Below, piece after piece: positions 1 to 6,774 of a stretch of DNA of 14,351 nucleotides (its first letter is position 1; the number at the start of each line of letters is the position of its first letter). This stretch comes from JAVWHX01 sp036639875 (GTDB lineage: Bacteria; Bacillota_I; Bacilli_A; Erysipelotrichales; Coprobacillaceae), in assembly GCA_036639875.1 (NCBI GenBank), contig JAVWHX010000057.1, positions 1 to 14,351 of the forward strand. The letters run 5' to 3'. Under the pieces are notes generated by a model. It saw nothing but the letters and a program-made list of their open reading frames with translations, was not told the origin of the DNA and ran no database searches. Position numbers and translations under genes: made by a program.

Positions 1-73
1 CTCCAACAATTGGCATATACTCTACCATTTCTTTAATCTCTTCTAAATTGACAGTATCAATAATAAATTCCAT
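1..73 (-). CDS. Fructose-6-phosphate aldolase / transaldolase-like protein (FSA family), N-terminal part
   Basis: Only the first 24 codons are inside the window; the gene continues past the left edge. The peptide starts MEFIIDTVNLEEIKE and reaches PIVG, which fits the N-terminus of the small class I aldolases FsaA/FsaB and TalC-like transaldolases (MEx-x-x-DT, then ...P-I-x-G before the VTTNPS segment). Asp6 matches the conserved active-site Asp of FSA; the Schiff-base Lys lies outside. The ATG at 73-71 follows AAGGAGAG, which overlaps the stop codon of the upstream glycyl-radical enzyme gene (11 bp between the genes), so the two are almost certainly co-transcribed and translationally coupled. 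In E. coli, FSA aldolases are also linked to the GRE genes ybiW and pflD. The inferred role is cleavage of the GRE product, a 1-deoxy-ketose phosphate. Family is fairly sure, substrate inferred. Confidence 0.72.
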   Translation of the reverse strand, partial: MEFIIDTVNLEEIKEMVEYMPIVG

Positions 74-84
74 ATATTCTCTCC

Positions 85-2496
85 TTATAAAGTTTGTTCA
101 GTTCTTTCAATAATATCATCTTGTGTTGCCTTAGATAAGACATTGAAGAATGCTGAATATCCAGCAACTCTTACAATTAAATCACGATATTTTTCTGGAT
201 TCTTTTGTGCATCAATTAATGTATCTCTAGATACAACATTGTATTGAACATGATATCCATCTAATCTATTAAAGAATGTTTTTATCATCATCGCTAGTTT
301 TTCTTTGTTTTCATCATTTGATAACATTTGAGGAGTCACCTTTTGATTTAATAAGACACCTCCAGTGATTTCATGTGTTGGTAATTTAGATACTGTCTTG
401 AAAACAGCAGTTGGACCACACTTATCCATAGAATGGGCTGGTGAACATCCTTCCGCAAGCGGTGTACGTGCTTTTCTACCATCTGGTGTAGCCATTGTTG
501 AAAAACCTTGTCCTACGTTTGCTGAAATACTTGAAGTTCCTGCATAACGAATTCCACCAATTGGTCCTCGACCATAACGTGTATTTGGATACTTTTTCAT
601 TTCATCAATATATGAGTTATAAACTTCAACAACTAAGTTATCGACATAGTCATTATCATTTCCATATTTAGGTGATTCTTCAATTAACATTCTTTGAATT
701 TTTTGATTATCTTCATTTGTAAAATCATCTTCTAAAGCAGCAAATAATTGAGTTGTTGTGATTCTCTTTTCTTCAAAAACGAGTTTCTTTACAGCAGCTA
801 AACTGTCTGCCATATTTGCGATTCCAACTTGTAATCCAGAAATGAAATCATAAATAGCTCCACCTTCTTTAATTGTTTTACCTCTTCCAATACAATCTTC
901 TGTAAGTGTCGAACATAGAATATCAGGAACATCTCTTTCTAATGCTAAGTCAATTGCATTTTCTACAATGACACTCATACGTGTTAATTCTCGCATAACA
1001 TGTTCAACTGCTTGCATCAATTCATCAAATGTCTTCATATCTTTGAAATGTCCACATCCTTTAACAAAGCGTTTACCAGATGTTGGATCAATTCCATCAT
1101 TCATCGTAATCAATAAAATTCTTGGGAAATTCATATAACTCATACCTGTACATCTATATCCCCATTTACCAGGTACAGCTGTTTCTACACAACCTATTGC
1201 AGAATAATTATAAGCATCTTCTTCTTTAACTCCTTTTTCTATAAAAGAAGGAATAATCACTTCATCTGAATTAAAGGCTGGCATACCTGTTCCTAGTTTC
1301 ATAACTTCAATGGCTTCATCTAAGAATTCTTTTGGAATACCACGATGATATCTCACTGTTAAGTTAGGTTGAGGTAGTCTTGTTTGTGCAACCGATTTTA
1401 ATATTAAGTATGATAATTGATTTGTAGCATCCTTCTTATCAGTCGTTTGTCCACCTATTGTTACATTTTGATACATTGGACTACCTGCACTACTAAATGT
1501 ATGAGATTGACTACGCACTTTATTAATCGTTAAAGTCTTAATCCATAAGTTATCTAAGATTTCAACAACTTCATCATCAGTTATAAGACCATTATCAATA
1601 TCATGTTGATAATATGGATAAATATATTGATCAAAACGACCATAAGATAAAGAATGTCCATTTGATTCAATCTGTAAAATCAATTGAATAAACCATGTTG
1701 ATTGAACAGCTTCTTTAAATGTTTCAGCAGGTTCATAAGGAACCTTAGCACAAATACGACTGATTTCTAGTAACTCTTCTTTTCTCTTACCAGTAGCTTT
1801 ATCAGCTAATTCTTCAGCAAGTACAGAATATCGATTCGCAAAAGTCTTAACTGCTTCAATAGTAATCAAAACAGATTTATAGAATTGATATTTATCAATA
1901 TTCTCAGTCATACATAAATCTAATTCTTCTTTTAACTTAAGCGTTCTTTCTTCATATCCTTTTAAACCTGTTTTTAACATTGTTGCATAATCAACAGCCA
2001 AATGCGCATCTCCAGAATTTAATTTCCCTTCCATACCAAAGAAACCAGTTTCCATAAATACACTTACTTCCTCAGGAAGTAATGCCCCACCTTTTGATCT
2101 TAAATTATTATTTTCCCAAAAAGGTGCAATAGAACGTAATGCTTCTTTTGTTTCTTCAGTAATATAGAATATATCTCCATCTCTTTTTTCAAATAAATCC
2201 AATTCATTTATTACAAATTCTAAAGTATATTCAGGAAAGACTGGTGCATCGCGATTAGATGCAGCTTGATTTCCTACTATTAATGTTTCATCTTCAATAT
2301 AGATAGACATCTTTTCTAAGATATTCTTTAACATCAAAGCACGTTTCATAACTGCAGGTTGGTTTTGATGTTGTTTATATGATTCTGTTGTAAGTAATGC
2401 TCTTTCAGCACAAATATAAGGTTTCTTATCTAAAACACTCTCTCTAAAACTATTCATTCTTGGTGTCAAATCCCCGAAATGTTCAACATTTTTCAT
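85..2496 (-). CDS. ybiW: Glycyl-radical enzyme, YbiW/PflF type (probable 1,5-anhydroglucitol-6-phosphate lyase)
   Basis: Full-length (803 aa) cytoplasmic glycyl-radical enzyme of the PFL/dehydratase superfamily. The active-site loop carries the thiyl Cys436 and the dehydratase-type Glu438 in GCVETAVPGKWGYRC. The C-terminal radical loop is RVAGYSAFF with Gly779 as the radical residue. Stretches such as IQLILQIESNGHS, GSPxYQNVTIGGQ, SGLQVGIAN and GRKAxTPLAEG match E. coli YbiW as I remember it; PflD differs clearly around the active Cys. Published work assigns YbiW to ring-opening C-O cleavage of 1,5-anhydroglucitol-6-phosphate to 1-deoxyfructose-6-phosphate. Start: ATG preceded by AAGGAGG with 9 nt spacing. 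The FSA-type aldolase follows in the same transcript and the activase is divergent, which supports this pathway. It lacks the context of choline lyase, hydroxyproline dehydratase or isethionate lyase (no microcompartment or taurine genes seen). GRE class is certain, substrate inferred. Confidence 0.9.
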   Translation of the reverse strand: MKNVEHFGDLTPRMNSFRESVLDKKPYICAERALLTTESYKQHQNQPAVMKRALMLKNILEKMSIYIEDETLIVGNQAASNRDAPVFPEYTLEFVINELDLFEKRDGDIFYITEETKEALRSIAPFWENNNLRSKGGALLPEEVSVFMETGFFGMEGKLNSGDAHLAVDYATMLKTGLKGYEERTLKLKEELDLCMTENIDKYQFYKSVLITIEAVKTFANRYSVLAEELADKATGKRKEELLEISRICAKVPYEPAETFKEAVQSTWFIQLILQIESNGHSLSYGRFDQYIYPYYQHDIDNGLITDDEVVEILDNLWIKTLTINKVRSQSHTFSSAGSPMYQNVTIGGQTTDKKDATNQLSYLILKSVAQTRLPQPNLTVRYHRGIPKEFLDEAIEVMKLGTGMPAFNSDEVIIPSFIEKGVKEEDAYNYSAIGCVETAVPGKWGYRCTGMSYMNFPRILLITMNDGIDPTSGKRFVKGCGHFKDMKTFDELMQAVEHVMRELTRMSVIVENAIDLALERDVPDILCSTLTEDCIGRGKTIKEGGAIYDFISGLQVGIANMADSLAAVKKLVFEEKRITTTQLFAALEDDFTNEDNQKIQRMLIEESPKYGNDNDYVDNLVVEVYNSYIDEMKKYPNTRYGRGPIGGIRYAGTSSISANVGQGFSTMATPDGRKARTPLAEGCSPAHSMDKCGPTAVFKTVSKLPTHEITGGVLLNQKVTPQMLSNDENKEKLAMMIKTFFNRLDGYHVQYNVVSRDTLIDAQKNPEKYRDLIVRVAGYSAFFNVLSKATQDDIIERTEQTL

Positions 2497-2513
2497 TTTG
2501 TTCTTCCTCCTTG

Positions 2514-2620
2514 TTTCATTTGAAAGTTTATTTTATTTCATTTATCGATTATATTATATAATATATTTGTTCAAAGTCAATATTTTTTTCATAGAATCAT
2601 AGTATTGGTTTCATATGAAA
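2514..2620. promoter_or_regulatory. Candidate operator array (TTTCAT elements) in the divergent GRE/activase promoter region
   Basis: Four copies of TTTCAT lie in the same orientation at 2514, 2536, 2587 and 2609. They form two pairs with identical 22-bp spacing, about two helical turns. The outermost copies are part of short dyads of the form TTTCA-NN-TGAAA (2514-2525 and 2609-2620; the second, TTTCATATGAAA, is a perfect palindrome), 95 bp apart. The pairs flank the GRE promoter, and the right-hand pair is just upstream of the activase -35. Related copies lie upstream of the nearby deoR-type gene, so that regulator is the obvious candidate binder. Motif and spacing are seen; function is inferred. 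Confidence 0.4.
2553..2580 (-). promoter_or_regulatory. Promoter of the glycyl-radical enzyme operon
   Basis: On the minus strand, -35 TTGACT (2580-2575) and -10 TATAAT (2558-2553) are separated by 16 bp. The start site would fall near 2546, giving a leader of about 50 nt before the GRE start codon. This is the best sigma-A promoter match in the window and lies between two pairs of TTTCAT elements. Confidence 0.7.
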
Positions 2621-2628
2621 TTAAAATA

Positions 2629-2657
2629 TTTACAATAAAATTATTTTATGATAATAT
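2629..2657 (+). promoter_or_regulatory. Promoter of the activase gene
   Basis: -35 TTTACA (2629-2634) and -10 TAATAT (2652-2657) with a 17-bp spacer. The start site would be near 2664, only about 18 nt before the activase ATG, so the leader is little more than the AAAGGAGAT ribosome binding site. The palindrome at 2609-2620 lies immediately upstream. Confidence 0.6.
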
Positions 2658-2681
2658 AACCTTACATAAAGGAGATTAACA

Positions 2682-3578
2682 ATGAAAAAAGGTATAATAT
2701 TTAACATTCAAAAATTTAGTATCCATGATGGTCCTGGTATTCGTACAACTATCTTTCTCAAAGGTTGTCCCTTAAAATGTCAATGGTGTGCAAATCCTGA
2801 ATCACAACTTCAAAATATTCAGATTCTTTATGATTATGAAAAATGTACGCATTGTTTATCATGTGTAAAATCCTGCCCTCATTTAGCAATTCAATATATC
2901 AATAATAGAATTGTCATTGATCAAAAATTATGTACTGGATGTCTAACATGCATTCATTGTTGTCCACAACATGCATTATCTAATGAAGGAAATAATAAGG
3001 AAATTGATGATATTGTAAGGGAATGTTTACAAGATAAAGACTTCTATGAAGAGTCTGATGGTGGAATTACTATTTCTGGTGGAGAAGGCATGAGTCAACC
3101 TGATTTCCTAAAAGAGCTTGTCAAAGAACTGAAAACACATAATTTACATCTTGCGATTGAAACAACTGGATATATAAAAAAAGAAATCTTTCAAGAATTA
3201 TCTGTTTTGTTTGATCTCTTATTATTCGATGTCAAACACTATGATAGTGAACAACACTTCAAAAAAACAGGTGTTCATAACACACTGATTATCGAGAATT
3301 TAAAATGGGCTATTAAAAATAATATTGAAGTTCTTCCTCGTATCCCTGTTATTCCTGATTTTAATGACACATTAGAAGATGCCAAAGGATTAGCTAACCT
3401 CCTTATTGAAGTTGGTGTTCAAAAAGTTCAACTCCTTCCTTTTCATCAATTTGGTGAAAAGAAGTATGAAATGTTAAACTTAGAATATGTATATAAAAAT
3501 AAAAAAGCCCTTCATCCAGAAGATCTTGTTGATTATCAACAAGTCTTCTTAGATAAAGGAATTCATTGTTTCTTCTAG
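2682..3578 (+). CDS. Glycyl-radical enzyme activating protein (radical SAM)
   Basis: 298-aa iron-sulfur protein that installs the glycyl radical on its partner enzyme using S-adenosylmethionine and an electron from a reduced [4Fe-4S] cluster. The radical-SAM cluster ligands are C29, C33 and C36 (CPLKCQWC), after the typical N-terminal FSIHDGPGIRTT. Two ferredoxin-like clusters follow, C55/C58/C61/C65 and C84/C87/C90/C94, which separates this clade (activases of dehydratase/lyase-type GREs) from the shorter PFL activase. The SAM-binding SGGEGM is near residue 130. Start: ATG after AAAGGAGAT. It is divergent from the GRE gene instead of following it, so enzyme and activase are produced from separate promoters about 100 bp apart. 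It is the only GRE in view and thus the likely partner. A strong terminator overlaps its stop codon. Confidence 0.93.
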   Translation: MKKGIIFNIQKFSIHDGPGIRTTIFLKGCPLKCQWCANPESQLQNIQILYDYEKCTHCLSCVKSCPHLAIQYINNRIVIDQKLCTGCLTCIHCCPQHALSNEGNNKEIDDIVRECLQDKDFYEESDGGITISGGEGMSQPDFLKELVKELKTHNLHLAIETTGYIKKEIFQELSVLFDLLLFDVKHYDSEQHFKKTGVHNTLIIENLKWAIKNNIEVLPRIPVIPDFNDTLEDAKGLANLLIEVGVQKVQLLPFHQFGEKKYEMLNLEYVYKNKKALHPEDLVDYQQVFLDKGIHCFF

Positions 3579-3599
3579 AGAACTTACGTTCTCTTTTTT
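3577..3599 (+). terminator. Intrinsic terminator after the activase gene
   Basis: A perfect 7-bp stem, AGAGAAC (3577-3583) and GTTCTCT (3588-3594), with a TTAC loop, is followed by TTTTT. The last two bases of the TAG stop are the first two of the stem. It works only on the plus strand, because the other side has no T-run for the converging regulator gene. Confidence 0.85.
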
Positions 3600-3615
3600 A
3601 ACAGAAAAGAATTTA

Positions 3616-4362
3616 TTAAACTTTTTTCACAATAATATTATTCTTAACCAAGTAAGTTTCACAATCATTAGGTATATCCTGATCAGTAATCACATAACTA
3701 ACTTTTTCAGTTTCAATAAGATTCACTACACCCTTTTGGTTAAACTTAACTGAGTCAGTAACTATCACAACATGAGCTGCTTGTTTAGCCATATCTCTTA
3801 CTGCTTCACTACGCATATAATCATTACCAGTAAAACCAGTTTCTTTTGTAAAACCATCAGTTCCAATAAATAATTTATCTACAAAAAATGCTTCAGCACA
3901 TTTTCTCGTCATTGGTCCAACCATAACTTGTGATTCATTTTGATATTCACCACCAAGTAAAATAATTTTCACTGTTCCTATCTTACGAATATAATCAGCA
4001 ATAAATGCAGAGTTTGTAATGATTGTAACGTCTTTCTTTGTTTGGGCAATTTCTAATGCTACCAAAGCACAACAAGAACCTGATTCTATCATTACAGTTT
4101 CACCACTTTGAATAGTTTCTACTGCCACTCTCGCAATCTTTTGTTTACTTTCATAATGATAAGCAAGTCTATTATTAATATCATCACTTTCATTTAATGT
4201 TGCATAACCATGTTCTCTAATAATGATTCCACTACTTTCAAGCATAACTAAGTCTTTTCTAATAGTGACTTGAGAGACACCAAGTAAATCAGATAGTTTC
4301 GTTACTTCCATTTTCTTGTTTTGAGTTAATAAATCCAATATCTCTGTATGTCTTTTATTCAT
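3616..4362 (-). CDS. DeoR/GlpR-family transcriptional regulator
   Basis: 248 aa, normal length for sugar-phosphate-sensing DeoR regulators. Residues 1-57 are the DeoR-type winged helix-turn-helix, with the recognition segment SQVTIRKDL at 30-38 and the usual ...L...G...R..GYA wing. The C-terminal sensor domain resembles ribose-5-phosphate isomerase: residues 94-99 are the phosphate-loop equivalent (ESGSCC instead of the common DSGTT), then TNS (117-119), LLGGE (136-140) and FIGTDG with D170. These proteins usually repress catabolic genes and are released by a phosphorylated sugar. Here the neighbours suggest a phosphorylated intermediate of the GRE/aldolase pathway as effector (inference). 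Start: ATG after AAAGGGTGAT. The gene converges on the activase, has its own promoter, and repeats of the TTTCAT element upstream suggest autoregulation. No terminator of its own is evident. Confidence 0.88.
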   Translation of the reverse strand: MNKRHTEILDLLTQNKKMEVTKLSDLLGVSQVTIRKDLVMLESSGIIIREHGYATLNESDDINNRLAYHYESKQKIARVAVETIQSGETVMIESGSCCALVALEIAQTKKDVTIITNSAFIADYIRKIGTVKIILLGGEYQNESQVMVGPMTRKCAEAFFVDKLFIGTDGFTKETGFTGNDYMRSEAVRDMAKQAAHVVIVTDSVKFNQKGVVNLIETEKVSYVITDQDIPNDCETYLVKNNIIVKKV

Positions 4363-4383
4363 AATATCACCCTTTTCTCTATA

Positions 4384-4412
4384 AGAATAGCATACAAGAC
4401 TTACAATTACAA
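4384..4412 (-). promoter_or_regulatory. Probable promoter of the DeoR-type regulator
   Basis: Minus strand -35 TTGTAA (4412-4407) and -10 TATTCT (4389-4384), spacer 17 bp, 22 bp upstream of the start codon. The -10 element is imperfect, consistent with a weakly expressed regulator. Confidence 0.45.
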
Positions 4413-4625
4413 TAATTTAATGTTTCATTTCATAACAGTATCTAGCAAAAACGAAACCTCTTCAAATCATTTATAGATGATAATAAAACAAGACTTAAAA
4501 AAGACTTTTTTCTATTATTTTAGTTCCTCATTTCATAGAAAATTAATATATGATATTTTTTTGTTGTTCATTAAATTCACTAATATTTAAGTACCGTCAT
4601 TCTTATCATAATGACTGATGACAAT
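4413..4625. other. Noncoding stretch with two possible regulator sites upstream of the DeoR-type gene
   Basis: About 210 bp of very AT-rich DNA with no credible gene. It contains TTTCATTTCATA at 4423-4434, just upstream of the deoR-type promoter, and TTTCATAGAAAA at 4531-4542. The 10-mer TTTCATAGAA also occurs at 2587-2596 in the GRE promoter region, so both may bind the regulator. A loose inverted repeat, GTCATT-N8-AATGAC (4596-4615), has no T-run. Nothing else is recognised. Confidence 0.3.
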
Positions 4626-4660
4626 ATAAAAAAACCTAACTCTATATAAGAATTAGGTTT
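4626..4660 (-). terminator. Intrinsic terminator of the tRNA-Leu gene
   Basis: On the minus strand AAACCTAATTC (4660-4650) pairs with GAGTTAGGTTT (4642-4632) over 11 bp with one G-U pair and a 7-nt loop, followed by a run of T. It starts 12 nt after the CCA end of the tRNA. Confidence 0.85.
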
Positions 4661-4671
4661 GTTCATAAGAA

Positions 4672-4756
4672 TGGTGCCCGAGGTCGGACTCGAACCGACA
4701 TGACGCGAGTCGCAGCATTTTGAGTGCTGTGCGTATACCAGTTTCGCCACTCGGGC
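4672..4756 (-). tRNA. tRNA-Leu (anticodon CAA)
   Basis: 85-nt class II tRNA including an encoded CCA end (4674-4672). The acceptor stem is GCCCGAG with CTCGGGC, the discriminator base is A, the D-arm is GCG/CGC, the anticodon stem is CAGCA/TGCTG around the loop CTCAAAA (anticodon CAA at 4722-4720, reading UUG), there is a long variable arm, and the T-arm is GTCGG-TTCGAGT-CCGAC. The long variable arm plus anticodon identify leucine. It is a single-gene unit between its own promoter and terminator, downstream of tag on the same strand. Confidence 0.96.
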
Positions 4757-4784
4757 ACATAAGACACTTTAACAGTGCTTATTT

Positions 4785-4813
4785 ATTATATTATGATTTA
4801 TATAAAAAAGCAA
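4785..4813 (-). promoter_or_regulatory. Promoter of tRNA-Leu
   Basis: Minus strand -35 TTGCTT (4813-4808) and consensus -10 TATAAT (4790-4785) with a 17-bp spacer. It begins 8 bp after the tag stop codon and would start RNA about 20 nt before the mature tRNA 5' end. Confidence 0.7.
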
Positions 4814-4820
4814 TATCTTT

Positions 4821-5369
4821 TTAATCATAAAAAGCACATTCAACCTCATGGTCATTATAGATTCCAATTGCTTGTAAATAACTATAAATAATAGTTGGTC
4901 CTACAAAACGAAAACCTTTCTTTTTTAAATCCTTTGATATTTGAGTTGATAAATCATCAAATGCAGGGACTTCTTTTGAACTATGATAACTATGTTTCAC
5001 TTGTTGATTATTGACATATGACCAAATGTATTTATCAAATGATCCATATTCCTTTTGTACTTCTATAAATGCATGTGCATTTAATATAATTGATTTCATC
5101 TTTAACTTATTTTTAATAAGTACAGGTGTTTCCATTAACTCATTATATTTATCTTCATCATAACCAGCAATCATATGATAATCAAAGTTATCTAAAGCCT
5201 CTTCATAAGCCTTTTCCTTCTTTAATACAATTTCCCAACTTAATCCTGCTTGTAAACCTTCAAGAACTAACATTTTATACAACATAACTTCATCATGTTG
5301 TTCCTTACCCCAAATCTTATCATGATATTCTCTTAATTCATCACTGTATGCCCATGCACATCTCTTCAT
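4821..5369 (-). CDS. tag: DNA-3-methyladenine glycosylase I
   Basis: 182-aa base-excision repair enzyme that removes 3-methyladenine from alkylated DNA. The zinc-snap ligands of Tag are all present: C4, H16, H174 and C178 (NDHEVEC near the end). The base-recognition segment EGLQAGLSW holds E37 and W45, matching Glu38 and Trp46 of E. coli Tag, and KKKGFRFVGPT near 145-155 is the family's conserved region. I start at the ATG at 5369 because the protein then begins MKRCAW, placing Cys4 as in the family, and GGTGAT lies just upstream; a start at 5414 would add 15 residues with no homology. It is divergent from the rRNA methyltransferase gene across 82 bp. No terminator is visible before the tRNA promoter, so read-through into the tRNA is possible. 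No clear own promoter was found. Confidence 0.93.
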   Translation of the reverse strand: MKRCAWAYSDELREYHDKIWGKEQHDEVMLYKMLVLEGLQAGLSWEIVLKKEKAYEEALDNFDYHMIAGYDEDKYNELMETPVLIKNKLKMKSIILNAHAFIEVQKEYGSFDKYIWSYVNNQQVKHSYHSSKEVPAFDDLSTQISKDLKKKGFRFVGPTIIYSYLQAIGIYNDHEVECAFYD

Positions 5370-5405
5370 TTTCATCACCATTCTTATTTTAACATAGAAT
5401 AAATA

Positions 5406-5434
5406 TTTACACATCCCCTTTTGATTTGTATAAT
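5406..5434 (+). promoter_or_regulatory. Promoter of the rRNA methyltransferase / HD-protein unit
   Basis: -35 TTTACA (5406-5411), 17-bp spacer, consensus -10 TATAAT (5429-5434). The expected start near 5441 lies at the edge of the AAAGGTG ribosome binding site, so the leader would be only about 11 nt. Confidence 0.65.
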
Positions 5435-5451
5435 AAGAAAAGGTGAAGAAT

Positions 5452-6774
5452 ATGAATGAATTATTTGAAAAACAAATGAAAGAACTCTTAAAGGATGAAT
5501 ATGATGAATTTATTGAGGCTTTGTCAAAGCCTCAAGTCAAAGCATTTTATTTAAATCCTTTAAAACAAAATGGATTAAAGTATTTAAATCATGATTATAT
5601 AAAACCACATGTTGTTGTGAAAGATGGTTATTATTTTGATTATGAGAATTATCAATTAGGAAAGTCTCCATTCTTTTCATGTGGGATGTATTATATCCAA
5701 GAACCAAGTGCTATGCTTGTTTCTCATTTCTTAGATGTTAAAAGTGATGATTATGTTTTAGATATGTGTGGAGCTCCTGGTGGAAAGACATGTGCCGTCG
5801 CAAGTCAGTTATCTCATGAAGGATTAATGATTGCTAATGATATTGTTTCATTACGTGCGAAAATTCTTTCTGAGAATGTTGAAAGATTTGGTTTGAAGAA
5901 TACAATTGTCACAAACTGTGATCCTTTGGTTATGCCTAAAGAACTACCTGAATTCTTTGATAAGATTATCTTAGATGCACCATGTAGTGGTGAAGGAATG
6001 TTTAGAAAGAGTGATTTGGCTATTGAAACTTGGTCAAAAGAGAAAGTACAAGAATGTGCTTATATTCAAAGAAATCTTATTGATGCAGCTATGCAATTAT
6101 TAAAACCTGGTGGACAATTGATTTATTCTACTTGTACATATAATACTATTGAAAATGAACAACAAGTTCACTATTTATTAGATCATTATGATTGCTCATT
6201 AATTCCTTTAGAAAAGAGTCATGGTATGTGTGAAGGGATCGATATGAGCGAAGCAGTGAGATTGTACCCACATCACTATAATGGTGAAGGACATTTTATT
6301 GCGCTTATTCAAAAGCATGGCGAACCAATTATCCACAAACAAGCTGCTTTAAAACCATCCATATCCAAAGACAATCAAAAGCTTGTAGAATATTTCTATA
6401 AACAATATTTAAATATAAATGTTCCTCCATACCTTTATGATAACAACAATCATATTTATGCATTCCTTCCGCAATTCCCACAACTCAAAGGAATTCGTGT
6501 CTTAAGAAATGGATTGTATCTTGGAGAATGTAAAAAGAATCGTTTTGAACCTAGTTTAGCATTAGCTTTAACATTACATAAAGAAGATGTAAAACAATCT
6601 TATCATTTTCACGAAAAAGATATTCAGATTGCTCAATATCTTCATGGTGAAGCAATTGAAGGAACAAATCAAAAAGGATATGGTGTCATCTTTGTAGAAG
6701 ATTATCCATTATCTTTCTATAAAGAAAGTCATCATCAAGCAAAGAATCTTTATCCAAAGGGGTTAAGACGATGA
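5452..6774 (+). CDS. rsmF: RsmF/NOL1-NOP2-Sun family rRNA (cytosine-C5)-methyltransferase
   Basis: 440-aa SAM-dependent methyltransferase that makes 5-methylcytosine in rRNA (C1407 of 16S rRNA in E. coli RsmF; the target here is not known). The SAM-binding motif DMCGAPGGKT is at 104-113. The two catalytic cysteines of the RNA m5C family are C178 in DAPCSGEGMF (release cysteine) and C228 in STCTYNTIENE (nucleophile). After the Rossmann core the ~150-residue C-terminal part contains the RsmF-type extension with a PUA-like region (IRVLRNGLYLGE near 350, the family's usual position). Start: ATG at 5452 has AAAGGTG at a proper distance; the upstream in-frame GTG at 5443 overlaps that site and is unlikely. 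The last four bases overlap the next gene's start (ATGA), so the two are translationally coupled. Confidence 0.88.
   Translation: MNELFEKQMKELLKDEYDEFIEALSKPQVKAFYLNPLKQNGLKYLNHDYIKPHVVVKDGYYFDYENYQLGKSPFFSCGMYYIQEPSAMLVSHFLDVKSDDYVLDMCGAPGGKTCAVASQLSHEGLMIANDIVSLRAKILSENVERFGLKNTIVTNCDPLVMPKELPEFFDKIILDAPCSGEGMFRKSDLAIETWSKEKVQECAYIQRNLIDAAMQLLKPGGQLIYSTCTYNTIENEQQVHYLLDHYDCSLIPLEKSHGMCEGIDMSEAVRLYPHHYNGEGHFIALIQKHGEPIIHKQAALKPSISKDNQKLVEYFYKQYLNINVPPYLYDNNNHIYAFLPQFPQLKGIRVLRNGLYLGECKKNRFEPSLALALTLHKEDVKQSYHFHEKDIQIAQYLHGEAIEGTNQKGYGVIFVEDYPLSFYKESHHQAKNLYPKGLRR

Noticed and set aside
365..547. Plus-strand open frame inside the glycyl-radical enzyme gene
   Set aside because: Lies wholly antisense to a conserved coding region with clear homology; no start signal.
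4477..4590. 37-codon plus-strand open frame in the noncoding stretch between the DeoR-type gene and the tRNA
   Set aside because: No ribosome binding site, composition (Lys/Phe/Ile/Tyr) that any AT-rich noncoding DNA would give, and no recognisable motif.
4596..4615. GTCATT-N8-AATGAC inverted repeat as a terminator
   Set aside because: Only 6 bp with a long loop and no T-run; the real tRNA terminator is at 4626-4660.
4661..4756. tRNA-Leu as an integration site for a mobile element
   Set aside because: No duplicated tRNA end or integrase is visible; the flanks are an ordinary promoter and terminator.
5370..5414. Longer start for tag at 5414
   Set aside because: The extra residues lack homology, and the ATG at 5369 has a ribosome binding site and puts the zinc ligand at Cys4 as in the family.
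5443..5451. GTG start for rsmF at 5443
   Set aside because: The GTG is part of the AAAGGTG ribosome binding site that serves the ATG at 5452.
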